64,000 nt of DNA from Zea mays (taxonomy: Eukaryota; Streptophyta; Magnoliopsida; Poales; Poaceae): positions 128,290,207 through 128,354,206 of the forward strand of contig NC_050098.1 in the NCBI RefSeq assembly GCF_902167145.1, given 5' to 3'. Position numbers and translations under genes: made by a program. Each line of letters opens with the position of its first letter. The first letter of the stretch is position 1. This document shows positions 32,713-43,443 of the stretch, in pieces. Under the pieces are notes generated by a model. It was given only the letters and a program-made list of their open reading frames with translations. It was not told the origin of the DNA and searched no databases.

Positions 32713-35700
32713 CTATTTGGGGTCGAGCTCGGAGCCGATCTGGACTTGCTTGTAGGCGTCGTTGCTAGGGTCGAGAGGGACGGACTTAACCGCCTCAACT
32801 GGTTCGAAGTTGCCGGCGTGGCGCTTCGCATCAGGCACCTCCTTAGAGAGGCACTCCAGGTCGACGATGAGGGCCTCGGACTCGGCGAGGGCCTCAGCGT
32901 ACTCCACGCACTCCACGTCGCATTCGTACGCGTGTCGGTACGTGGATCCGACGGTGATGACCCCATTGGGGCCCGACATCTTGAGCTTGAGAAAAGGTGT
33001 AGTTGGGGATGGCCATGAACTTGGCGTAGCACGGTCTCCCCAGCACCGCGTGGTAGGTTCCTCGGAACCCGACCACCTCAAACGTGAGGGTTTCCTTTCG
33101 GAAGTTGGAAGGAGTTCCGAAGCAGACGAGCAAATCGAGTTGCCCAAGGGGCAGGACGCGCTTCCCAGGGATGATCCCGTGAAAGGGCGCCGCACCAGCC
33201 CGGATCGTGGAGAAATCGATCTCCAAGGGCCCGAGGGTCTCGGCGTAGATGATGTTGAGGCTGCTGCCTCCGTCCATGAGGACCTTGGTGAGCCTGACGT
33301 TGCCGATGATGGGATCGACAACGAGCGGGTACTTTCCTGGGCTCAGCACGCAGTCGGGGTGGTCGCCTTGGTCGAAGGTGATGGGCTTGTCGGACCAGTC
33401 TAGGTATACTGGCGCCGCCACCTTTACCGAGCAGACCTCCTAGCGCTCCTGCTTGCGGTGCCGAGCCGAGGCGTTCACCACTTGCCCACCATAGATCATG
33501 AAGCAGTCATGGACCTCGGGGAACTCCTCTGCCTTGTCGCCCTCCTTCTTGTCGTTGTCTTGGCCTTTGCCACCCTCCGCCGGGGGCCCGGCTTTATGGA
33601 AGTAGCGCCGAAGCATGACACATTCCTCAAGGGTGTGCTTGACGGGGCCCTGGTGATAGGGGCACGACTCCTTGAGCATCTTGTCGAACAGTTTGGCCCC
33701 TCCGGGAGGCTTCCGAGGGTTCCTGTGCTCGGCGGCAGCGACAAGATCTGCGTCGGTGGCGTCGCGTTTCGCTTGCGACTTCTTTTTCGCCTTCTTCTTC
33801 ATGCCCCGCTGGGCGGACGCCTCGGGGACGTCTTCCTGCTGGCGCCCCTGAGGCTGCTTGTCCTTCCGGAAGATGGCTTCGACCGCCTCCTGACCAGAGG
33901 CGAACTTGGTGGCGATGTCCATCAACTCGCTCGCCTTGGTGGGAGTCTTGCGGCCCAGTTTGCTCACCAGGTCTCGGCAGGTGGTGCCGGCGAGGAACGC
34001 CCCGATGACATCCGAGTCGGTGATGTTGGGCAGCTCGGTGCGCTGCTTCAAAAATCGCTGGATTTACTCTCACAGGGATTCTCCTAGCTGCTGGCGGCAG
34101 CTTCGGAGATCCCAAGAGTTCCCAGGGTGCACGTACGTGCCCTGGAAGTTTCCAGCGAAAGCCTTGACCAGGTCATCCCAGTTGGAGATCTGCGCAGGAG
34201 GCAGATGCTCCAGCCAGGCCCGAGCGACGTCAGAGAGGAACAGGGGGAGGTTGCGGATGATGAGGTTGTCGTCGTCCGTCCCACCCAGCTGGTAGGCCAG
34301 CCGATAGTCCGCAAGCCACAACTCCGGCCTCGTTTCCCCCGAGTACTTGGTGATGGTAGTCGGGGCCCGGAACCGGGTCGGGAACGGTGCCCGTCGTATG
34401 GCCCGGCTGAAGGCTTGCGGACCTGGTGGTTCGGGCGAGGGGCTCCGATCCTCCTCGCTGTCGTAGCGTCCCCCACGCCTGTGGTGGTAGCCTCGGTGCA
34501 CCTTCTCGTCGAGGCGGGCTCGACGGTCGCGGCGGTGGTGCTCGTTGCCGAGGCGACCCGGGGCTACAGGTGTCGCGTCCCGCGTGCGCCCGGTGTGGAC
34601 GGAGGCCTCCCGCATGAGTCGGGAAGTCGTTGCGCGATGCTCCGGGGGGCACCCTTGCCTTCGGGAGACAGAGATTTCGGCACATCGGACCGCGACATCC
34701 TCCAGGAGATTCTTGAGTTCTCCGTGGATACGCCGCCCCTCGGTGGTGGATGGTTCCGGCATCGCCCGAAGTAGTATTGCTGCTGCAGACAGATTCTGGT
34801 TGACCCCGCTGGAGGCCGGGGGCAGCCTTGCCCTTGCATCGTCAGCGATACGGCACTGGACGTCCCGGGTCTGATGACGCGCTTCTCCGGCGAGTGCTCG
34901 GCCTGCCCACTCCTGCTTGATGTTTTGCCGGAGCTGCACAAGTTGCCCTGCTTCCTCGTCGAGCTTGGCCTGCATCTCGCGGATTTGCTCGAGCTTTGTG
35001 TCCTGACCCCCCCCCCCCCGCAGGGACTGGGACCACAGCTAGCTCCCGCAGGATGTCAATGCGAGGCGCAGGCCCAGGGGGATCGTCATCCTCCAGCATA
35101 CCAAGGTGGTTGCCTTCGTCGCGACCCCTCAGATCGACGTGGAAACATTCGCGACTTGGGTCACAACCTTCGTCGTCAAGGCTGTGGCCATCATCGGAGC
35201 AATCGGAGAGGCAGTAGTCACATGTGGTCATGAAGTCTCGCATGGCACTGGGATTACCGAGCCCGGAGAAATCCCAACCGGAGTTGGGACCGTCCTCTTC
35301 CTCGGAACCCGGGGGCCCGAAGGTTGAGACGACCGTCAGTCGGTCCCAAGATGACCACATATGGTACCCCGGAAGGTTAGGGTATGCCTTTACGAAAGCG
35401 CTCACCGAAGCGGGGTCGCTTGGTGAATCGAAGCTGAATCTAAAAGGCACAGGGTGGAAAACGGACAGTACCTTTTGATCGATGGACGGTGACGAAGTCA
35501 CGTCGGGGACGGACTGCACCGTTATCTTAGGTACAAGGCTAACGCCCAGCAAGCCCTTCGCGAGTGTGCCGGTGTCATCTGTCCGCTTGGGGTTGGCATG
35601 TTGCGGGGAAATGACATCCGTCGTTGTCGCAGGTGCGAGGACAACGCCTGACATGTCCCCCGCTGGGGTGCCGGCGTCGTCGACTCGCTCGACAACCGAC

Positions 35701-35969
35701 AAGATGTCGCCTCCTGCCTGGCCACGATTGCCCCGCCTCCTCTTCCTACGGCGAGGAAGGCGGTGGGACAAACCCGAATGCTGCTCTTCCACCATGGGGG
35801 GAAGACGTCATCGAGTTCGCCGCCGCCGGGCGAGCTGACGGTCGTTGTTGTTGCTGTCATGCTGCGGGGGGAGGAGTACCATGTCATAGCTACCGTCGAG
35901 GGACATGAACTCGAGACTCTCGAAGCGGAGCACCGTCCCGGGCTGAAGAGGTTGCTGAAGGCTCCCCAT
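32713..35969 (-). pseudogene. B gag-protease, frameshifted, ending at the TAG shared with E1
   Basis: ATG at 35969 encodes MGSLQQPLQPGTVLRF as in E1. The frame is lost near a run of 13 C at 35008-35020, which has only six C in E1. The capsid region (TKYSGETRPELWLADYRLAY) and zinc knuckle CPYHQGPVKHTLEEC follow in a second frame. A TAG near 33442-33440 sits where E1 has CGG. The protease has LMDGGSSLNI. A 1-nt shift near 32990 (GAGAAAAGGTG for CAGGTAGGTG) puts the end back into the pol frame, ending at TAG 32715-32713. Confidence 0.82.
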
Positions 35970-36009
35970 CTGGAACTCAACGGGAAGTTGTTCATTAACA
36001 CATAGCAGG

Positions 36010-36027
36010 CCCCTACCTGGTGCGCCA
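36010..36027 (-). other. Primer binding site of B
   Basis: Minus-strand TGGCGCACCAGGTAGGGG, two bases from the 5' LTR; one difference from E1. Confidence 0.7.
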
Positions 36028-36029
36028 AC

Positions 36030-37383
36030 TGTCGGCGTTTCGACCCCGGGGGGTCCCTGGACCGATGAGTAAATTTGTCGCTGCGTGTCCCAGCCCAGAT
36101 GGGTTGGCGCGAGATGGAACACAAGGGGGAAAACGTGGCTCGTGTTATCCTGCGCCAGGGGGATGCGCTCATAGTAGGGGTTACAAGCGTTCGTGTGGGA
36201 GAGAGAGTGAGCCTGTTCGTCAGCCCGTTCTCCCGCGCGGCCCTCCCTCATGAAGGCCCTGGACCTTCTTTTTATAGATGCAAGGAGAGGGTCCAGGTGT
36301 ACAATGGGGAGTGTAGCTAGGCGCTAACATGTCCGGCAGAGAGGTGCCGGAGCCCTGTGTACATGCCAACGTGGCTGTCGGAGAAGTGCTTGAGCCGTGT
36401 GTACGCGGTATCATGGCTGTCGGAGGAGCGCTTGAGCCCTGTAGAAGCACAGCTGTCGGGGCTGCTGGGATCTTGCTAACGTCTCCTTGCTTCCGTAGGG
36501 GGCTGAGAACCACCATCGTCATGGACGCACGCGGGGATCCATCATTACTTGTTACCGGGGCGAGTCTGGATGGGCAGCCGGTCTTGTTCCCCCATAGCCT
36601 GAGCTAGCTATGGGTAGGGTAATGATGTATCCCCCGTGGCGCGGTCGGTCCGAGCCCAAGGTCGGGCGAGGCAGATACTCTTCCTGAGGCCAAGGCCGAG
36701 GTCGGGCGAGGACGCGATTCCTCCCGAGGTCGAGGTTGAGGCTGAGCCCTGGGGTCGGGCGAGGCGGAGACCACCTTCCGAGGCCGAGGTTGAGGCCGAG
36801 CCCTAGGGTCGGGCGAGGCAGAGACCACCTCCCGAGGCCGAGGTTGAGGCTGAGCCCTGGGGTCGGGCGAGGCGGAGCTTCCTGTTGCGCCTGAGGCTGA
36901 ACTTGGCTGTTGTCAGCCTCATCCTGGTGGGTGGCATAGCAGTTGGAGCGGAGCGAGCGGCGCTGTTTTCCTGTCAGGTCAGTCAGTGGGAGGGCGAAGT
37001 GACTGCGATCACTTCCACCCTGCCGACTGAGGTACGTGTGTCAGGATAAGGTGTCAGGCGATCCTCGCATGGAATGCGCCTGCGATTCGGTCGGTTGGAG
37101 AGGCGATTTGGCCAAGGTTGCTTCTCGACGAAGCCTGCTCGAGTTGGGCCTCGGGCGTGCCGAGGGTGCGCCCACTGCCTGAGAAGGCCCTCAGGCGAGA
37201 CGTAACTTTGTCCGAGACTGGAGTTCCTGCCCGAGGCTGGGCTCGGGCGAGGCGAGATCGCGTCCCTTGGGTAGACGAAGCCTTGACCTGAACCGCGCCC
37301 ATCAGTCTTAGCGGTTCGTGCTGATGGTGGTTACCAGCCGAGTTTAGGACTGTTGGGGGTACCCCTAATTACGGTACCCGACA
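36030..37383 (-). repeat. 5' LTR of B (1354 bp)
   Basis: Pairs with 23904-25253. The minus-strand TATA box is near 36270-36277. Ends GGTACCCGACA, then the duplicated CATGG. Confidence 0.9.
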
Positions 37384-37747
37384 CATGGTTATCGAAATGC
37401 AAAATCAGATAAGACAAGAACGCCAAGAAATACGTCAGGACCAGTTGGAGATACGTCAATAAATAAGGCAAGCACGGTTGGAAAGACAACAACAACAACG
37501 CCCACTACCTCCACCACCACCACCAGCTCCACCAAGCTATATATATATATCTACTATTTGTAAGACCTAAATGTTACTTTAGTTAGTAGATGGTATTATG
37601 CTATTTTAGGAGGAATAATAAGGTCTAATTGACCCTATGTGTTGCTAATAAATTATGCATCATGCTGAGATTTTGTTTGTGCATATGTTCTGAGATAACA
37701 TGGTTATACACCCTTTTCTTACAAATCTCGAGGACGAGATTTTTGTT

Positions 37748-37761
37748 AAGGGGGTAGGATT
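37748..37761 (+). other. Polypurine tract of element A
   Basis: AAGGGGGTAGGATT directly precedes the 3' LTR. It follows CTCGAGGACGAGATTTTTGT, which matches the sequence after the D gag-pol stop and shows that this end of the internal region was kept when gag-pol was lost. The stretch 37571-37747 is otherwise noncoding. Confidence 0.7.
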
Positions 37762-40700
37762 TGTAAAGCCCAAATTTGGTAGAAGAAAAAAATATAATAA
37801 ATAAAATAAAATAAATAAACAAATATGTTTATGATAGTGTTTTGAGAATTGTTGAAACTTTTGGGAAATTATTGAGACCCTTCTCTTTTCATAACCAATT
37901 AATAGTATTAGATTAATTGAGTAACCAATAAAGAAATGAAGTAAGGAACATCTCGTGCTAATGATATTGTTGTGATACATTCTATTGAAGACAAGTTTTA
38001 AACCAAACCATAAATGGGGATGTGAAATAGAAAATGAGAAGAGAAAATTCATTTAAGTATAGAATTAAAATTATGGAATGGAAATAGATTAATATTGAAA
38101 TTAGTAGGAATTATATTCATACACTTGGAAAGAGGAAGGTCAAAACAGGAATTTGAACTTGAGTTGGATGTTTGAAATAAAACAGAAATAAGAAAAAGAA
38201 AAGAAAAGAAAACCAGAAAAGAAAAGAGAAAAGGAAGGGACTTGCGCTGGGCCCGACTCTCTAGCGGCCCACCCCACTCTTTCCTATGCGCGTGTGGCCT
38301 GCCCTGGCTGACAAATGGGGCCCGCTGTCGAGTCTCCCGTCGCGCGCGTGATGATATCTGCCTCGCCCGATGACGTGTGGGACCGCCTCATCCAATTTCC
38401 CTTCAACGGAATGTGTCTTCCTCGCTGGCGCACTGGACGGGCGAGATCCCCACAAGCCAGCGTCTCCCCCTTCCCCTGAATTTCGTGGAGCCTAGTAGCT
38501 TCATAGCCTATATTTCCATGCCACGTACACCTCTTGGGTAGAATAAATGGGCTGGGCAGGGGCATCACCGCCCTCGCTTTTCATCTCGACGCAAACAGAA
38601 CGAGAGGAGAGAGAGAGAGAGTGTGTGCTGCCGCCACCGTGAATACGCGATCTGGTCGTCGCTTTGGCCTCGGTTGGCGGTCGGGGCCTTCGTTGGGGCA
38701 TTCCGGTGCTTGTGGTGCCCACGGCGGGCGCGATTCGTGGACCGCGGGGAAGGGATTTCTCGCCGTCATGCACACTCCGCCGCAGACCCACCATTCTCCG
38801 TGGCCAGCGACCTCTGCCACTCCCAGTCCCTGGTAAGGCCTCTGATCGGATTCTATAACCTCCTAGCGTCATGTAGAGTCGTTCATATAAGAGTCTTAGG
38901 TCCTCGCGCGCTAGATAATTGCGCATGGCAATGGCGCCGCCGTCGAAACCTGGGGGCGTCCTCGCCGTAGGTGGTGGGAAGGGAGAAGAAAGCCTCTGCC
39001 CTGGATCCATGAATGGACGACTACGATTAGGTGAAGGGATACCCATTCGATCAAAAGGGACCGCGGCCGTCCGATTCGGATCTGGCGCTCGGGACTCAAT
39101 GCAGTCATATTAAATCCGATGTGTCCATCTCGGATCGGGTGGCCGGGATCACGTACCATTTCGTTATACCTAGATCTAATCTCGCATGTCCAATTTGGAT
39201 CGTGCGGCTCAGATGCCCTCATACCCCTTCGCGTTGAGCATTTTACATAAGAGACCTTGCCCTTTTTAGAAAACAACTCGCAGTCCACAACATAGGAATC
39301 TGAGTCTGAGTACCTTTTCGTTTAAGCCCCGGTGTATCTATTTATTTAGCGCGCAGTCCAAACAGTTAATAAAAGAGAGAAATCAATTTAGAAAATGATT
39401 TCTAGTACAAAATTAATTGCAAGAACTTGTTTAATGCCTAGAAAATTCATATTAAATCCTTTTCAGTTCATTCCAGTCCCTAAAATTTTCTAATAATATT
39501 GTGCATCACATAGTGTCTCTGTTTCGACATGAAAGCTATACTAAAATTTATCTCTTAAATAATCTTGCATCAAACACATAGAAACTTTGGAAATTCATAA
39601 CTTCCCCATTTTAACTCCGAATTGAACCGTTCTAGTTGTGTTAGCTTCATATGAATATTTACTATGCAATAACAACATTTATTATACCATATCTTGTTCT
39701 TTTATAATTAGATCTTTATTTAACTTATGTTGGTTAGTCTGGTTAAACTGCTTATCATTATAATCTACTAGAATATGATCTATGGTCAATTTATGACTTA
39801 GATTAAAGTTTAGATAATTATTTATAGAATAACCTCTTATATGATTTATACTAACCAATTTATAATATAGTTTAATATTTTAATCACACAGATCTTCACT
39901 AAAATCGTAACTCCTTAATCGTAACTCCGATCTTAGTAGTTCTCGATCCCACATTCTCGTAGCGACGCGTAGATTATTATTATGCAATTTGTTCTTATGT
40001 TTGGTGTGATGTTAATTTTGTCTATACCATGTTTGTTTGTATTGCTACGACTAGCAGTGAGGTACGAGGATCTGAAGAATCATCCTGGTAACTGGAATCT
40101 CAAGTGTCAGGCAAGTTGTGCCCTTGATCACTTCCTTTTTACCTAGTCATGTTCTTATTAATCATAATGATCTGCATAGGTTAATTTGATGGGATCCAAT
40201 AGGTTACCCTAGTTTTGACTATCTTTATACCTTGTTTTACCACTGAATTTTTGGGTAGTATATGCTATTGCTTTATGTGGTTTTGGGTATAGAGATATAC
40301 ATTACTCATGTTCACACTTTTGTTATCAGTTTATTATTTATTGTTCATGATAAGATCATTATGTTAATGGGAACATGGAGAACCACCCAGGAAAACAGTG
40401 CCACCACAAGGGTGGTATGGGACGCCCTTGGCTGACTAATTAGGAAAGCTAGTGGAAGACTACCTTACCCAAAAGGGACAAGGGCAGTAGGGGAGTTGCA
40501 TGCAGGGAGGTTCTCGGGTTGATTTTGCTGCGATGGCGGTCAGACGAGGGATTCTTGCAAGTGCTCTTCCCATAAACTATAGCGGGTTTTCGGAAGCTAG
40601 TGGAACTTTGTAAAGGCCTCGTAGTGGATCCCTAACCATTCACCTCGGTAGTGTCTAAGAGCCTTGCAAACCCTGGCGACATGGGATACACGACTTGTGG

Positions 40701-41339
40701 GTAAAGGGTACAACCTCTGCAGAGTGTAAAACTGATATACTAGCTGTGCTCACGGTCATGAGTGGCTTGGACACTCACATTATTAATTTATGGAACTTAA
40801 ATTAAATTTGTCATTTGCATTGCATGGGATTATTTATTAATTTTGTTCTATTATTCTTATTATGGTTTGATATTCACTTACATTTAGTAACTGCTAATAA
40901 AATTTGACCAACTTATTAAAAGCAATGCTCAGCTTTAAACCCCTATTGTTGATCAGCTTTACACATCACATGAACTCCCACCTTTGGTGAGTTCATGCCA
41001 CATTATTCCCCACAACTTGTTGAGCGATGAACATGTGTGAGCTCACCCTTGCTGTCTCACACCCCCCACAGGAGAAGAACATGTGGTTCAAGAGGAGCCA
41101 CACAATGAGGAGTTTGATTTGATCTAGGTGGTGTCTCCCAGTTGACTTATTTATGGCACCAAGGATGGACTTTAGTTCAAATTATATTTATCATTTATTT
41201 TGTAAGACTTCCGCTATGTAATAAGTACTCTGATTATATTGTGACATTTATCTCTATACACTCTATTATTATATGTGTTGTCTTCTTTGGCGCATATAAG
41301 AGATGCACCCGACTTTGTCCCTTAAATCCAGGTGTGACA
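37762..41339 (+). repeat. 3' LTR of element A (3578 bp, uninterrupted)
   Basis: Starts TGTAAAGCCCAAATTTGG, ends GGTGTGACA, and is followed by CCTAC. It shows the uninterrupted site into which E1 inserted in the other LTR. The possible mini-exon pair is at about 40052-40110 and 41072-41127. Confidence 0.9.
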
Positions 41340-43443
41340 CCTACACACGCTTCCACTACGCTGTTTCAATTTGTTGGTTGATGTTGATCGCGTTGTTTTC
41401 ATTGGGGTTAGCGGCTAACCCACTTAAGAGGAGCATTGATACGGACTTGGTGAAGATGCAGTCGATTCTGATCTTGATTGATTAAGAGGAGTTGGAGGTT
41501 GCTAATCAGACAAGTGCACGAGGGAAGGGTATAGATAGAAAATGTAAGCATAGATGGATTAAAGAGAAAAAAGGGAGAGCACCCAGCTACCTAACTCTAT
41601 GGCACTCAGCTAGCAAACTGATGTCATTGCGGACCAAGGGCCACAACACATCAACACTCATTTCAAAGAAGCAAATCAATCATAACACCAAGACAAACAT
41701 CACGAGCACACAACAACAAACATCTCGTTGCTATACGTTCATTTTAATTAAATGATGGTCATTCTTGAAAAGGGGATAACTATTCTCTAAGGCTATTGAA
41801 AGACGAGGAGAAGAACAAGGCCATGAGCACAACAAAGGACCGAGTTAAGACAAGACCTACAAGTGGCAAAAAGAGGATATGACTAAGGGCTAGATAGGTA
41901 AATTGCCACTCTCAAATTGAAGTGGAAGAGGGGATATTTTAAAAAAACAGGCATCAAGATAAGTATCAAGGTAAGATCGATGGATGGCGAAGGTAATGGT
42001 GATAGCAAACAGAAACACATCAAAGGATGGAATTAAGACAAAACTTGCGAGGCGACACTGGGGGAAACAATCAAGGGCGAGATAGGTAAAGCACCACTCT
42101 TGAATTGGGATGGAGAAGGAAAGGCTCTGAAGGTTAAGTTCAAAGTAAATGTCAAGGTAACAATATAGATATTACAAGGGTTAAAGGCGATAACGGACAA
42201 GGTGTAAGAGAAGAGGTAAAGGTGCAGGAGAACCAAGGGTGAGTACAAAAAAGAATAGACCTAAGACAAGACTTGCATCTAGAAAAGATGAGGTTACGAC
42301 CAAAGGCGGGACAAGTAAAACACCACTCTCAAACTGAGATGAGAGATCAGAGATCTTAGATAACAAACATAATGTAATCACCAAGGTAAAATCGAGAGAT
42401 GAGAAAAGTAGAGGAAATAACAAATAAAAGCACAACAAGGAATGGAGTTTAAAACTTGCAAGTGATGAAGAAGGGGGTACGACCTAGGGAAAATAGGTAA
42501 AATACAACTCTAAGATTGAGATGGAAGAGCGTAGATTTTAAAGGGCATGTATAAGATAAGCATCAAGGTAAGATGTAGAGGTGACAAGGGTAAAGATGAT
42601 AATAATAAAAGAATAACCAAGGATAGAGTTAAGGCAAGACTCGCAAAATGACGAGGTGGAGAAAACAATCAAGGGTAGGGTAGATAAGGTTCCAACAGAA
42701 GGGTTGAAGTAAAAATAAAACATTCATTACCAGGGGATGTTATAAGGGAACAACGAGATCACTAGGGATGTGCGAAATAAAATGATCGCTCATGGATCAT
42801 CAAGAAACAAGGGTGGTCAAGGGCAAGTTAACCGAAATGTCTTAAACTGACATTGGGGTATGAAGATAAGCATACACAGAAAAATATAAGAGTATGCAAA
42901 ACTCCAAGGATACGAGCATACTAAGACCAATGGAATAGAAATTGCCGAAAGATAATGACTTAATAATGGAATAGGAAGGAATCTCAAAAGACAGGAAGGT
43001 CATGGACATATAAACTGAAATGTTTATGTAGGCAGTAGAAATTCATAGGTAAGTATTTGAAACAATAGTATTGAAGAATCTAAGGGTACGAGTACGTCAA
43101 TACCAAGGGAATAGAAAAATTGCCCAATGGTAGTAGTTTTAACGCTGAAAGAGGAAAGAGTCTCAAAAGACAAGAAAGTTATGGTCAAGGGCATCAACAA
43201 AGATGTCGCAAGCACAAGAGTGAGATTAGATCTAATAGAATGAATAAGTAAAACATAGACAATAGTAGAATAAAATACATTTAGCAAGGTGATATATAGA
43301 AGCGTAACATAGAATTAGTCGAAGTGACTAATGTTTTGAAGCAGCATCAAGGATGAGGTGAAGTAACAGTCAATAAGTCCTTAAATGACCAATGCTACTC
43401 TAGGATAGCGGTCCTACAGTCAGCAAGACTTTGATACCACTTA
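41340..43443 (-). repeat. C internal region made of degenerate ~180-bp tandem repeats
   Basis: No coding region is recognised. Landmark phrases recur: AGGTAAAnnnCCACTCTnAAnTTGnGATGG near 41895, 42080, 42310, 42490 and, decayed, 42680; and TACGAG, ACCAAnGGAATAGAAA, TCTCAAAAGACA near 42905-42990 and 43085-43165. These are two related arrays with units of about 180-225 bp. The left 475 bp (41340-41815) shows nothing recognisable. Confidence 0.7.
43427..43439 (-). other. Primer binding site of element C
   Basis: Minus-strand TGGTATCAAAGTC, a few bases after the LTR end. Same type as D (TGGTATCAAAGCCC) and close to the initiator-tRNA-Met complement. Confidence 0.7.

Larger units (their letters stand above)
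23904..37383 (-). mobile_element. Element B: full-length Tat-lineage Ty3/gypsy retrotransposon (13,480 bp)
   Basis: LTRs at 23904-25253 and 36030-37383, target duplication CATGG at 23899-23903 and 37384-37388. Same gene order and orientation as E1, but a shorter LTR (about 1350 bp) and a primer site with GCGCACC. LTRs differ at roughly 3-4% of sites. Every gene is broken by stops or frameshifts. Confidence 0.92.
23819..37570 (+). pseudogene. Gag N-terminal remnant of element A, split by B
   Basis: ATG at 23819 starts MNPSDPPPVGID, followed by in-frame stops at 23855 and 23885. The same frame continues exactly across the B insertion (CATGG duplicated) into MQNQIRQERQEIRQDQLEIR, another stop, then a QQQQRPLPPPPPP stretch ending at TAA 37568-37570. 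A glutamine- and proline-rich start like this is typical of Tekay-lineage Gag and is also seen in D. The capsid domain and all of pol are missing, so A was deleted internally before or during its history and is non-autonomous. Confidence 0.65.
4789..41339 (+). mobile_element. Element A: non-autonomous Tekay-like LTR retrotransposon carrying E1 and B
   Basis: The two LTRs start TGTAAAGCCCAAATTTGG and end GGTGTGACA. After subtracting the E1 insertion the 5' LTR is about 3571 bp; the 3' LTR is 3578 bp. The flanks CCCAC and CCTAC are probably one target duplication with a later substitution. The primer site TGGTATCATAGGAA and the tract AAGGGGGTAGGATT place it with D and C. The internal region is about 2.7 kb without B, and holds only a short decayed gag start. 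LTR-LTR mismatches are about 4-9% in the two stretches I compared, so it is older than its passengers. Confidence 0.85.

Noticed and set aside
41815..43170. CRISPR-like array
   Set aside because: The repeats are long, degenerate and lack uniform spacers; the window is plant retrotransposon DNA.
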